Assembly (NCBI RefSeq): GCF_036194065.1
Contig: NZ_CP108095.1
Location: forward strand, 5,270,001-5,334,000
Origin: Streptomyces sp. NBC_00239
Lineage (GTDB): Bacteria; Actinomycetota; Actinomycetes; Streptomycetales; Streptomycetaceae
DNA: 64,000 nt
Direction of reading: 5' to 3'
This document shows, one piece after another, positions 44,601 to 52,644 of this stretch (position 1 is the stretch's first letter; every line of letters starts with the position of its first letter). The position numbers and the translations under genes were made by a program. The notes below the pieces were generated by a model, which was given only the letters and a program-made list of their open reading frames with translations, did no database searches and was not told where the DNA came from.

Positions 44601-45968
44601 TCAGGGGGTCAGGAGGGGCCAGGCGGCGGGGGCGGCGGTGGGGCTCAGGAGCGGGTCGGCGTGGCCGTGGCCGGGGATCACGGTGAAGGTGACGCGCGGG
44701 TTGCCGGCGGCGCGGATCAGGTCGGCGCCGCGCGGCTGGTCGCCGCGGCCCAGTTCGGTGTTGACCCACACCACTTCGGCCCGGATCCGGTCCCAGGCGA
44801 TCCGGTACGTGCCCTCGTCGCCGGCCCACACCGCGGCCAGGTCCCGCATCAGGGCGGTCGGGACCAGCCCGCTGCCGAGGGCCGAGGTCGCGGCGTGCCA
44901 CGCGGCGAGCGGGGTGTGCGTCAGGGCGGCGCGGTCCTCGGCGGGCGTCGGGCCGAAGGCGAACTCGCCGGCGCTGTGCCCCCGTACGTAGATCCAGTTC
45001 GCGGGGCCCGGCAGCAGGGCGGTCCTGGTCAGGGCGAAGTGCGCGAGGGCCGCGTTCGTGAAGCGGGTGGCGGGGTCGGGCGGGCGGGGGGCCGGGGAGG
45101 GGCCCGCCGGGTCGGCCACGGCCCGGCCGACGAGGGCGGCGAGGCCGGGGTCGGCGGCGTACCCGCCCTGGCGGAGCCGGGCCAGGTACAGGTCGCGGGT
45201 GAGGGCGGCGCGGGCGGCGAGTTCGCCGGTGTACGGGCCGGTGGTGTCGAGGACCACCACCCGGCGCAGCCGCGGCGAGTCGTCCCCGGCCGCGGTGTCC
45301 AGGGCGAGCGCGCCGCCGGCCGAGTGCCCGAGGTACTCGTACGGCAGCCGCAGTACGGGATCCAGGGCCCGCACCACCCGCCGCAGGTCGCGCCGGTGGG
45401 CCGCCAGGCCCCAGTCGGCGGTGATGTCGGCGGCGCGGGCCGCGTCCTCGCGGGGGGTCACGCCGACGACCAGGCGGCCGCGGGCGCGCAGGTGGTGGGC
45501 CAGGTTGCGGTCGGGCGGGGTGAAGAAGCCGGCCGCGAAGTTGAGGCCGCCGCCCGGCAGCAGGTACGCGATGGCCCGGGGGAGCCGGGCGGTGTCGGCG
45601 ACGACGTCGACGGTCAGCGGCACGGGGCCGCCCAGGCGGGGCGCGAAGGTGGCGCGGATCCACCCGTCGCCGTGCGCGAGGCCCACCGGGGCGGATCCGA
45701 GCGCGTCCGCGATCCGCGACACGAGCACCCCGGGCCCGCCCGCCCCGCCGGGTCCCGACGACGAGGGAGGACCGGCCGTGCTGGCTTCAGGGGCCACCGC
45801 CGCGGCCTCGGCGGTCTCGCCCGCCCCGCCGGGTCCCGACCCGGCAGGAGCGGCCGTCCGGGCGCCGGGGAGTGCCGCCGCGGGCTGGGCGGGGTCCGAC
45901 GGCGCCGTGCCGGGCGGGTCGGTGGGGTGGGGGCCGGGTTGGTGCGGGGTGTGGGTGTGCGGTGTCAA
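44601..45968 (-). CDS. Alpha/beta hydrolase (thioesterase-like)
   Basis: The frame reads as an alpha/beta hydrolase from ~residue 80 on: LTVDVVADTARLPRAIAYLLPGGGLNFAAGF (oxyanion region), nucleophile elbow GHSAGGALALDTA (~residue 211) and late FTVIPGHGHADPLLSP with the catalytic His. TTG 45968 is proposed as start because GGGGAGG lies 6 bases upstream; the first ~80 residues are then a Pro/Ala-rich disordered tail. GTG 45728 is a shorter alternative without an RBS. No signal peptide is seen. It follows the DUF916 gene by 62 bases and may be co-transcribed. Total length 455 residues under the longer choice. Confidence 0.65.
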   Translation of the reverse strand: MTPHTHTPHQPGPHPTDPPGTAPSDPAQPAAALPGARTAAPAGSGPGGAGETAEAAAVAPEASTAGPPSSSGPGGAGGPGVLVSRIADALGSAPVGLAHGDGWIRATFAPRLGGPVPLTVDVVADTARLPRAIAYLLPGGGLNFAAGFFTPPDRNLAHHLRARGRLVVGVTPREDAARAADITADWGLAAHRRDLRRVVRALDPVLRLPYEYLGHSAGGALALDTAAGDDSPRLRRVVVLDTTGPYTGELAARAALTRDLYLARLRQGGYAADPGLAALVGRAVADPAGPSPAPRPPDPATRFTNAALAHFALTRTALLPGPANWIYVRGHSAGEFAFGPTPAEDRAALTHTPLAAWHAATSALGSGLVPTALMRDLAAVWAGDEGTYRIAWDRIRAEVVWVNTELGRGDQPRGADLIRAAGNPRVTFTVIPGHGHADPLLSPTAAPAAWPLLTP

Positions 45969-46030
45969 CTGGGGCCTCCCCGTGGGCCGGTGGCGGCCGG
46001 GTGCCGGGACCGGGGGACCACCATGGCGGG

Positions 46031-47074
46031 TCAGTGCGCCCGCGCCAAGTCTCGTTCCGGCGCACTCTCCTCGGCCGCGCGGCGGTGGCGCCGACGGCGT
46101 ACCGCCCAGCCGGCCGTGGCGCCGCCGGCCAGGACGAGCAGGGCGCCCAGGGCGAGCCACGGCACCGCGAGCAGGCGCGCCTCGCCGCTCTCGCGCAGCT
46201 CCGGGTAGGCGGTCGCGGTGGCCGTGATCCGGACCGTGGCCCGGTCGAACTGCGGGGCGTCGGCCCAGGTCTCGGTCAGCTCGATGCGCTGCCCGGGCAG
46301 CAGCACCAGCCGCAGGTCCCTCGCCGGGCGGTGCAGCAGGCTCCGGCCGAACAGGCCCTGCGCGCCGACCGTGATCTTCGGGCTCAGCACCACGTTCCCG
46401 TGGTTGACGAGCGTGTAGCGGACGGTGGCGCGGGCCTTCCCGGTCCACGGCAGCAGCGGGGCGTCCCGGCTGATGCGTACGTTCTCCACGCCGACGGCGG
46501 GGGTGACGGGCCCGGGGACCCGGAAGTAGATCCGGGAACCGACCGAACGCCGCACGCCGACCTGGACCTTGCCCTCCTTCTTGATCCCCTCGACCTTGGT
46601 GTTCAGCGCGACGATGCCCCCGACGTGGTCGCCGGGCGAGGCGTCCTCGGGCACCTTCACGGTGAACGGGATGTCCTTGCGGCCCTTGGCCGCAACGGTG
46701 ACCGTGCCGGCCCGCACGTCGGCGGGCAGGCCCACCCAGGTGCCCAGGTCGCGCGGCCGGGTTTCCACGGGGAGCAGTGCGAAGGCGCCGCCGACCGGGG
46801 TGTTCACGGCGTCGGTGGCGAAGACCTTGAAGGTGATGGGTTCGGACGAGGCGTTGGTGAGGGTCACGCTGTCGGTGACGGTGGCGCCGGCCTCGCCCTG
46901 GTGGAAGAAGTACGCGCGGTCGGTCATCGCCTTGCCCGCGGCGGGGGTGGGGAAGACCCCCCAGGTGCCGTTCTCGGCGGCGGTCGCGCCGGTGGGCGCC
47001 GCCAGACCGGCCACGGCCAGGAACACGCCGAGGAGCAGGCCGTACAGAGGGGTGCGGGTGCGGCGCAGGGCCAT
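46031..47074 (-). CDS. Secreted, membrane-anchored DUF916 (WxL-interacting type) protein
   Basis: A 347-residue protein: Sec signal (TPLYGLLLGVFLAVAGLAAPTGATA, residues ~9-33), an immunoglobulin-like DUF916 region (~35-150, VTLTNASSEPITFKVFATDA, ASPGDHVGGIVA) and a second beta domain (~170-290), then a C-terminal membrane helix (LALGALLVLAGGATAGWAV) and a basic tail (RRRRHRRAA). ATG 47074 is preferred over 47164 because it starts directly before the signal peptide. DUF916 proteins of Firmicutes bind WxL surface proteins and peptidoglycan; the gene just upstream encodes a WxL-like protein, so the pair fits that arrangement. Confidence 0.8.
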   Translation of the reverse strand: MALRRTRTPLYGLLLGVFLAVAGLAAPTGATAAENGTWGVFPTPAAGKAMTDRAYFFHQGEAGATVTDSVTLTNASSEPITFKVFATDAVNTPVGGAFALLPVETRPRDLGTWVGLPADVRAGTVTVAAKGRKDIPFTVKVPEDASPGDHVGGIVALNTKVEGIKKEGKVQVGVRRSVGSRIYFRVPGPVTPAVGVENVRISRDAPLLPWTGKARATVRYTLVNHGNVVLSPKITVGAQGLFGRSLLHRPARDLRLVLLPGQRIELTETWADAPQFDRATVRITATATAYPELRESGEARLLAVPWLALGALLVLAGGATAGWAVRRRRHRRAAEESAPERDLARAH

Positions 47075-47173
47075 GGCGCGGTCTCCAGACGAGGGGCCGG
47101 GACAGGGGGAGGGCGGGAGTGGCGGGAACGCGGAAGGTGGTGCGGGGCCGGGGCCCCGCACCACCCGGGCGGA

Positions 47174-48460
47174 TCAGGCGACCGAGAAGGTCACGACCGA
47201 CTGGTAGGTGTCGGCGAACATGAAGGCGGGCAGCTGGATCATGGCGCCGCCGCCGACGGCGAACTCGCCGCCGGTCAGCTCGTCCCCGCCGGGAGCGGCG
47301 GAGGCGACCTTCATCGGGGTGTCCGTGATGGCTCCGGGCGCACCGGCGGAGCAGGCGCTCGGGCTGTCCGGGTTGGTGACGGTGCAGACCGGCTGGATGC
47401 CGAGCTGGGCCGCTGCCATGGCGTGTCCGGTGGCGGTGTTCAGGAACGGCGTACGGGTGACCGTGAGGTCCCACCCGAGGGTGCCGCCGCGGAAGTCCTG
47501 GACGGTGGCCGCGTTGAACTGGCCCACCACGGACTGCTTCTTGCCGTTGATGGTGACCGAGCCGAAGTCCAGCGCGGGCAGCCCGCCGGTCGGGCCGAGC
47601 GCCAGCGGTCCGGCCAGCACCTCGATGTCGACCGGGTGCGGTACGCCCACGGCCGGCTGGATCCAGTTGAACGGCTTGCCCTCGGTGGTGCCGATGCGGA
47701 CCCGGTCGGCCTTCTTGGTCAGGGTCAGGGAGCAGGTGGCGGCTCCGCTCGCGTCGGCGGAGCCGGTGCCCGCGTCGCCGGTGGCGGCGCCGGAGAGCAG
47801 CGCCTCACAGGTCACCGGGCCGGCCGGGAAGTTGGCGCCGGTGGCGGTGACGGCGGTGTTCGGGCCGCCGCTGTTGGGGGTCAGCTTCGTGGTGACCGGG
47901 TCCTTGGGCAGGGCCTCGACCGCGATGCTGCCGACCGGGGCGCTGGGTCGCGGCTGCGGCAGACAGGTGGTGGTGAACACGGTGCCGCCGAGGTCGGCGT
48001 CCGTCACCGCCTGGTCGATCCGGATCTCCACGGTGGTGCCCTCGGTGCCGTCCGGGACCGTGATGGTGCCGGAGAACGCCTTCGGGTCCAGCGGCACGCC
48101 GGGCACGACGGTGACCGTCTCCGGCGGGCTGGTGACCACCTGGGTGGTCGCGCCGACCTTCAGGGTCAGCTTGGTGGTGTTCACCGTGGTCACGGCGAAC
48201 TGGGGGATCAGCGGGCTGGCGCCCGGGTCGACGGTGATCGGCACGACGTCGCCGGCCTTCGCCGTGTCGGGCACCGTGACCGTGTAGTTCTGGTTGCCCT
48301 GGCCGTCGGGCTGCGGCGCGGGCGCGTCACAGACCGAGAACACGGGCGTGGTCGTCGTCGCGGCCGCAGCCGTGCCCGCCAGGCCCACCACGCCACCCGT
48401 CAGTGCCAGGGACAGGGCGCCCGCCCCGGCAAGAATTCTTCGTCGGTAACTCGTACTCAC
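47174..48460 (-). CDS. Secreted WxL-domain-like surface protein
   Basis: A 428-residue precursor with a Sec or Tat-like signal (YRRRILAGAGALSLALTGGVVGLAGTAAA). The mature part is Thr/Val-rich beta-sandwich: two Ig-like regions (~residues 40-160 and ~180-290), then a C-terminal domain with GGTLGWDLTVTRTPF (W330-x-L332) and a final YQSVVTFSVA, the two motifs of WxL domains. Four to six cysteines pair in the outer domains. In Firmicutes WxL domains attach to peptidoglycan. GTG 48460 follows AAGGAG. First gene of a likely operon with the DUF916 gene (99 bases) and the hydrolase. Confidence 0.7.
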   Translation of the reverse strand: MSTSYRRRILAGAGALSLALTGGVVGLAGTAAAATTTTPVFSVCDAPAPQPDGQGNQNYTVTVPDTAKAGDVVPITVDPGASPLIPQFAVTTVNTTKLTLKVGATTQVVTSPPETVTVVPGVPLDPKAFSGTITVPDGTEGTTVEIRIDQAVTDADLGGTVFTTTCLPQPRPSAPVGSIAVEALPKDPVTTKLTPNSGGPNTAVTATGANFPAGPVTCEALLSGAATGDAGTGSADASGAATCSLTLTKKADRVRIGTTEGKPFNWIQPAVGVPHPVDIEVLAGPLALGPTGGLPALDFGSVTINGKKQSVVGQFNAATVQDFRGGTLGWDLTVTRTPFLNTATGHAMAAAQLGIQPVCTVTNPDSPSACSAGAPGAITDTPMKVASAAPGGDELTGGEFAVGGGAMIQLPAFMFADTYQSVVTFSVA

Positions 48461-48634
48461 TGGGTCGCGACTCCTTCGTCATGACGAACCCCTCCCCCCA
48501 CCCGCTGTGTGGGGGAGGCCGAGCCGGTGCGGTGGCCGACATTGACGCGTCACGCCCTTGAGAAGTCAATGAGCAGCTGTGCCGGGAAGCGCACAGAAAT
48601 TGATGTCCCATCAGGCCGGGTTGCGGCCGGACGG

Positions 48635-49075
48635 TCAGGACCCGGCGCCGCCGGGCGGCGCCGGGAAGGGCCATCCGAGCATCGCGAACACCCCCTCGTC
48701 CTCGGCGCCCGCCGCCGTGTACGTGGCCAGGGCCGGGTCGTTGTCGGTGTCCACGCCCACCCACATGCCGTAGCAGCCGCGCTCGCGGGCGGCCGAGGCC
48801 AGCGCGTCCGTCAGCGCCCGCCCGATCCCGCGGCGGCGATGGGTTTCGGCCACCGAGAGCTCGTAGAGGCACATCTCGGTGCCCTTGTCGGGGTGGCTCA
48901 TCTCGACGCCCGAGACCATCCCGACGGGCGCGGCCGTGCCCGGTACGTACGCGAGGAGCATGAGGTGACCGGCGGCGGCCAGGAACCGCTCGGCCCACGC
49001 GTCCCGGACGGGACCGTCGAACAGCGGCTCGGCGGCCCTGAGTTCGGCGACCGTCGTCGCCTGTCGGATCTCCAT
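48635..49075 (-). CDS. GNAT acetyltransferase, AAC(3)-I-like
   Basis: A 146-residue GNAT. The acetyl-CoA site is ELSVAETHRRRGIGRALTDAL (~residues 72-92); the C-terminal DNDPALATYTAAGAEDEGVFAML resembles aminoglycoside 3-N-acetyltransferase type I proteins. Similar chromosomal genes rarely confer resistance, so the acceptor is open. ATG 49075 has TATCGT (minus strand, 49082-49087) 6 bases upstream, so the mRNA is probably leaderless. 53 bases downstream of the PPTase stop but with its own promoter. Confidence 0.8.
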   Translation of the reverse strand: MEIRQATTVAELRAAEPLFDGPVRDAWAERFLAAAGHLMLLAYVPGTAAPVGMVSGVEMSHPDKGTEMCLYELSVAETHRRRGIGRALTDALASAARERGCYGMWVGVDTDNDPALATYTAAGAEDEGVFAMLGWPFPAPPGGAGS

Positions 49076-49128
49076 GCGGGGACGATAGGGCGTCCCGTTC
49101 GGGTGGTGCCGGAGCCGGTCCGCGGGAA

Positions 49129-49863
49129 CTAGTCGGTGGGGTCCGGGTCCGGGGCGGTGGACACGGCGAGTGCGGCAGTGAAGCCCGCCGGGGCCGGGAC
49201 GTCGGAGAGGATCCAGCCGGGGGTGCGGGCCGGCGTCATGGCGGAGCCCACGTACGGGTCGACCACGCCGAAGCCGAGGCCGGTGCCGGTGCCCTTCAGG
49301 TAGGCCTCCTTGCGGGACCAGATCCGGGCGAGGGCGGCGGGCCGGTCCGGGCCGGGCAGGGCGAGGAGTTCGGCGGTCTCCCGCGGGTGCAGGGTGTGCA
49401 GCAGGTCGGCGACGACCGCGGGCCCCGGTGTCGCCTCGATGTCCACGCCCACCGGGACCCCGGAGAAGGCGAGCAGGGCCACGTCCTCGCTGTGCGACAG
49501 GGAGAAGTGCAGCCGGTCCGCGGGTCCGCCGCCGGGCCCGCCCGGGGCGAGCGCGGGCCGCCCGTGCGGGCCGCCGCAGCACGGGCACTCCTCGCGGACG
49601 AACTCCACCCGTTCCGGAGCGATGCCCAAGTAGCCGCCGAGCAGCACCCGCAGGGCCACGTGCGCCGCGAGGTACCGGTGTCGTCCGGAGGGCCGTACGA
49701 ATCCCGCGGCGCGCGCCCTCTCTGCGTCGTCGAGCAGCGCGTTGCCGACCGGGTACCCGCCCACGACCTGGCGTTCCGTGTCCAGCCGCCAGAGCGCCAC
49801 GGCGCCGCCCGCCGGCCGCTGCGTGGTGTCCGGTGTCTTCGCGTCCAGTTCGTACGTGCCCAT
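49129..49863 (-). CDS. Sfp-type 4'-phosphopantetheinyl transferase
   Basis: A 244-residue PPTase that loads the phosphopantetheine arm from CoA onto carrier proteins of polyketide or peptide synthases or fatty acid synthase. Motifs are in order: HVALRVLLGGYLG, FSLSHSEDVALLAF (~residues 120-133), VGVDIE (~138-143, Mg2+ Asp/Glu) and WSRKEAYLKGTGTGLG (~182-197). A CPCCGGPHGRP stretch (~93-103) is typical of the actinomycete subgroup. TACCCT (minus strand, 49870-49875) 6 bases before ATG 49863 gives a leaderless start. It stands alone, with no synthase genes near, so it probably serves several clusters in trans. Confidence 0.9.
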   Translation of the reverse strand: MGTYELDAKTPDTTQRPAGGAVALWRLDTERQVVGGYPVGNALLDDAERARAAGFVRPSGRHRYLAAHVALRVLLGGYLGIAPERVEFVREECPCCGGPHGRPALAPGGPGGGPADRLHFSLSHSEDVALLAFSGVPVGVDIEATPGPAVVADLLHTLHPRETAELLALPGPDRPAALARIWSRKEAYLKGTGTGLGFGVVDPYVGSAMTPARTPGWILSDVPAPAGFTAALAVSTAPDPDPTD

Positions 49864-49971
49864 CCGACGAGGGTAATGCGCGCTGGTCGGAGGTGGTGGG
49901 GGCGGCCCTGGGGTGCGGGTCCGGGGGCCGCGCGCATTCCGTCGGCGGCGCGCACGTCCTAGCCTGGCGCG

Positions 49972-50430
49972 ATGAAGATTGCAGTCGATGACCTGTCGGG
50001 GCCCGAGACGGCCGCGTTCCTGGCCGAGCACGTCCGCGAGATGCGCTCCATCACTCCGCCGGAGAGCAAGCACGCCCTGGACCTGGACGGGCTGCGCCGG
50101 TACGACGTCACCTTCTGGTCGGCCCGCGACGAGGACGACGCCCTCGTGGGCTGCGGTGCCCTCAAGTGGCTGGACGAGGAGCACGCGGAGGTCAAGTCGA
50201 TGCGGACGGCCCCCGACCGGACCCGCTCCGGGGTCGCGTCGTTCGTCCTCACCCATCTCATAGAAGAGGCGCGGCGGATGGGCTACCGGCGGCTGAGCCT
50301 GGAGACCGGCGCGGCCGAATTCTTCGCCCCGGCCCGCGCGTTGTACGCGAAGTTCGGCTTCGAGCCCTGCGAGCCGTTCGCGGACTACAAGCCGGACCCG
50401 CTGAGCGTGTTCATGACCCGCAGCCTGTGA
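49972..50430 (+). CDS. GNAT family N-acetyltransferase
   Basis: A 152-residue GNAT with HALDLDGLRRYDVTFWSARDED, GCGALKWLDEEHAEVKSMRTAP, the acetyl-CoA region RSGVASFVLTHLIEEARRMGY and the C-terminal PARALYAKFGFEPCEPFADY. This set matches the well-conserved GNATs resembling PhnO or YvbK; the acceptor is unknown. TAGCCT (49960-49965) 6 bases before ATG shows a leaderless promoter. Divergent from the PPTase. A 15-bp repeat array begins at its last codons. Confidence 0.85.
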   Translation: MKIAVDDLSGPETAAFLAEHVREMRSITPPESKHALDLDGLRRYDVTFWSARDEDDALVGCGALKWLDEEHAEVKSMRTAPDRTRSGVASFVLTHLIEEARRMGYRRLSLETGAAEFFAPARALYAKFGFEPCEPFADYKPDPLSVFMTRSL

Positions 50431-50541
50431 GACGCGGCCTGTGACCCGCGGGCCTGTGAGGCGCGGCGTGTGACCCGCGGTCTGTGACCCGCAGGCCTGT
50501 GACCCGCGGGCCTGTGACCCGCGGTCTGTGACCCGCAGCGT
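50422..50541. repeat. Tandem ~15-bp repeat (GCCTGTGACCCGCGG)
   Basis: About eight degenerate copies of GCCTGTGACCCGCGG run from the stop codon of the GNAT gene to 50541. Differences between copies are mostly single bases. No gene is present. The array lies about 200 bases left of the element boundary, on the chromosomal side. The rest to 50697 shows nothing recognisable. Confidence 0.8.
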
Positions 50542-50697
50542 GAACCGCCCGGCGTGCTGCTGATCCCGGGGCGGCGCCGCCGCCGGTCGCCGTACCTCCA
50601 CCTGCGGCTCACTTCCCGCCCCCGCGAGGAGTGAGCCGTCCGCATTCCCCCACCATCCGAATCCAGCCGCGCCCGCCCCGCGTCCCCGCCACGAAAA

Positions 50698-50720
50698 AGA
50701 CCCTCCACGAGGGAGGGTCT
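50698..50720 (-). terminator. Intrinsic terminator of the disrupted tRNA-Arg
   Basis: On the minus strand AGACCCTCC-CTCGT-GGAGGGTCT (9-bp perfect stem) is followed by TTTTT. It lies 24 bases beyond the 3' end of the tRNA remnant and fits a host tRNA terminator. Confidence 0.85.
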
Positions 50721-50743
50721 GGGGGTGACGAAGGGGAAGAGTG

Positions 50744-50785
50744 TGCCCCCGGCAGGACTCGAACCTGCGGCCAAGTGCTTAGAAG
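50744..50785 (-). tRNA. 3' half of tRNA-Arg (TCT anticodon loop): attachment-site remnant
   Basis: Minus strand reads anticodon loop CTTCTAA, 3' anticodon stem GCACT, variable loop, T stem-loop GCAGG-TTCGAGT-CCTGC, acceptor strand CGGGGGC and discriminator A. Upstream of the loop the 5' anticodon strand (should be AGTGC) is replaced by unrelated GGTCA, and there is no D arm or 5' acceptor. It is therefore a truncated copy, expected at the far end of an element integrated into tRNA-Arg. The intact gene should lie at the right end, outside the window. Anticodon read as TCT. Confidence 0.75.
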
Positions 50786-51014
50786 TGACCGGCTCCGTCC
50801 TGCCCCACACGCCCCCTGACCTGCACGGCAGGGCGGTGCTGTCGCACCGGGGCGGGGCTGCGCCCGCATATCCACCGGAACTTAGGATTCCGGCGTCTGG
50901 GCGTGCCCGGCGTAGGGTTCTCCAAGTCAGTCGCGGGTCGTGCCGGGTGCGGGGCCTGGTATTGACCACTTCGACGGGCATACGAAGCGCGGGGTAGTCC
51001 CGTAGACTCCGGCC

Positions 51015-52406
51015 ATGTTGGCTCGCCTGCCCTCGCGCTATGAAGACCTTGATCCCGCTTTTCGTGGACGGCTGCGTCCCGATAGGCAACTCTTGGAGCA
51101 GGTCCAGCGCGCCCACGCAAGTATGCAGATCACTGGCGGTATCCGCTTTCTTCCCATTTTTGGGCGAAGCGGATCGGGGAAGAGTTCAGCGGCCCGGGAA
51201 TTGGCCACACATCTTCCCGAATGCAAGGTCGTTGAGCTCTCGCGTGCGGCGATCGCATCCGAGTCCGCACTACTCGAAGAGCTCCGCGCTGTTGACGGAT
51301 ACCGCGACAAAGCGCAGCTGATAATTGCCGTGGTGGATCAGTTTGAAGAGCGCGTGGCAGAAAAGACGGCGTTGCCATCCCAATTTGTTGAGCGGCTGAG
51401 CCTTCTCGACAGGGGAGAGCTGCGGCAGCGGCCCGTTCTTTTTCTTTGGTTGACCACTAGTAGGGAATTCCAGGCAGATCTGGCGGGCGCTACGTCGCGT
51501 AATGAGCGAATCCTTCTAAGCGCCGACTTTGAGCTTTCTGGCCCGCCGAGAAGTGATTGGGCGGAAATCCTCGAAGAGACGTTTGCATTCCATAACCGGA
51601 GTCAACCTCTCGCCGACTTCGAGGTGCTGACGACCGATGTCAATAGGATCGCCGATCAGGCAGTCACCATTGGGGCATCGATCGAGATGGTGGCAGAAAT
51701 GCTAGCGTCGTACACGTCGAAGTTGCACGACATCTCGCGCTATCAGGTAGTAATGCTTTGGCCTGTTACGGATGGGCATCGCATCACGCGTGTGTCCAGC
51801 TTCACTAATGCGCGCGATGGGTACAAGCTGGACTGGAATGCATTCTATCGAGAGTTGAACGAGGATGACCGTCAGACGTTGCCTCTGTCGGAGCTGAATA
51901 GGGCTCGTCTGTATTTCGACGTTCGACTCGTTCCCATCGCTGCGGCCGACCTTCATCCTCTCTGTCGGGAACTTGATAGGCGTGAAGTCGAACCCAGCCG
52001 CTCCTACTTGGAGCGCTTCGAGAAGTCGCATTTTGTTTCCATTGTCGGCGAGAAGTGGGATCCATCCGTCTTTAGTCCTCTCCGTGAGCGGGAATCCGAG
52101 AGAGCCACTAAGGCGCGGGACTGGTACGAAGGTGTCACCACTCAGCCCACCCAGCTGGGTACGAGGATTGCGCTCTGCCTTCGCTCCCTTGGTTTCGATG
52201 CCGAGGCAGAAAGGGAAATTAAGACTCCCAATAGCAAGGTCAGGGCGGATGTCCTGGTGCAGCGCCCGGGATCTCAGCAAGATTCTGTGATCGTGGAGCT
52301 TAAGGCGTACTCGACGGAAAATACGCGCCCCTCTTCCATCAAGGACGCAATCCGGACAACTCTCAAGCGCCATGCCCAGCTAGCGGGATTCCTGGGGCGC
52401 CAGTAA
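51015..52406 (+). CDS. STAND-like P-loop ATPase fused to C-terminal PD-(D/E)XK nuclease; candidate defence protein
   Basis: A 463-residue protein in three parts. Residues ~40-200 are a P-loop ATPase: Walker A GRSGSGKSS (G50-K56-S57), Walker B LIIAVVDQFEE (D108, E111/E112; the DQFEE form is typical of STAND ATPases), sensor strand VLFLWLTTSR (~141-150). Residues ~240-330 form a beta-rich middle part I do not recognise. Residues ~380-463 fit a PD-(D/E)XK nuclease: helix TRIALCLRSLGF, E401, D412 in RADVLV, E428-x-K430 in VIVELKAYS. The gene is visibly AT-richer than all neighbours. TAGACT (51003-51008) 6 bases before ATG gives a leaderless start. As cargo next to the att site, an anti-phage role is likely but not shown. 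Confidence 0.75.
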   Translation: MLARLPSRYEDLDPAFRGRLRPDRQLLEQVQRAHASMQITGGIRFLPIFGRSGSGKSSAARELATHLPECKVVELSRAAIASESALLEELRAVDGYRDKAQLIIAVVDQFEERVAEKTALPSQFVERLSLLDRGELRQRPVLFLWLTTSREFQADLAGATSRNERILLSADFELSGPPRSDWAEILEETFAFHNRSQPLADFEVLTTDVNRIADQAVTIGASIEMVAEMLASYTSKLHDISRYQVVMLWPVTDGHRITRVSSFTNARDGYKLDWNAFYRELNEDDRQTLPLSELNRARLYFDVRLVPIAAADLHPLCRELDRREVEPSRSYLERFEKSHFVSIVGEKWDPSVFSPLRERESERATKARDWYEGVTTQPTQLGTRIALCLRSLGFDAEAEREIKTPNSKVRADVLVQRPGSQQDSVIVELKAYSTENTRPSSIKDAIRTTLKRHAQLAGFLGRQ

Positions 52407-52644
52407 GAGGAGCCCGGAGCGGCCAATGGGAGTTCCTGTTGGTGGACCGCCCGTGACTTGGGGCGCCTCTAGGCCTGCCCGCGCAGCCCGCTGTAGGCCC
52501 AGTGAATGCCTTTGCCTTGCGTCTGCTCCTTGCGCCTACGGGATCTGTGATTTCGAGCGGCACGGTGCCTGCGCTGGACGTCCAAGAGTGAAGTGCCTTC
52601 GTGCGAGGGTGGAAGTCAACGCGCGAAGCAGAGAAGGAGATGGA

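Noticed and set aside
44601..47474. 957-codon open frame on the minus strand spanning three loci
   Set aside because: Only its end (the alpha/beta hydrolase, 44601-45968) is protein-like; the rest is the out-of-frame shadow of the DUF916 and WxL genes.
50744..50830. Complete functional tRNA gene
   Set aside because: The 5' acceptor strand, D arm and 5' anticodon strand are missing; only the 3' half pairs correctly.
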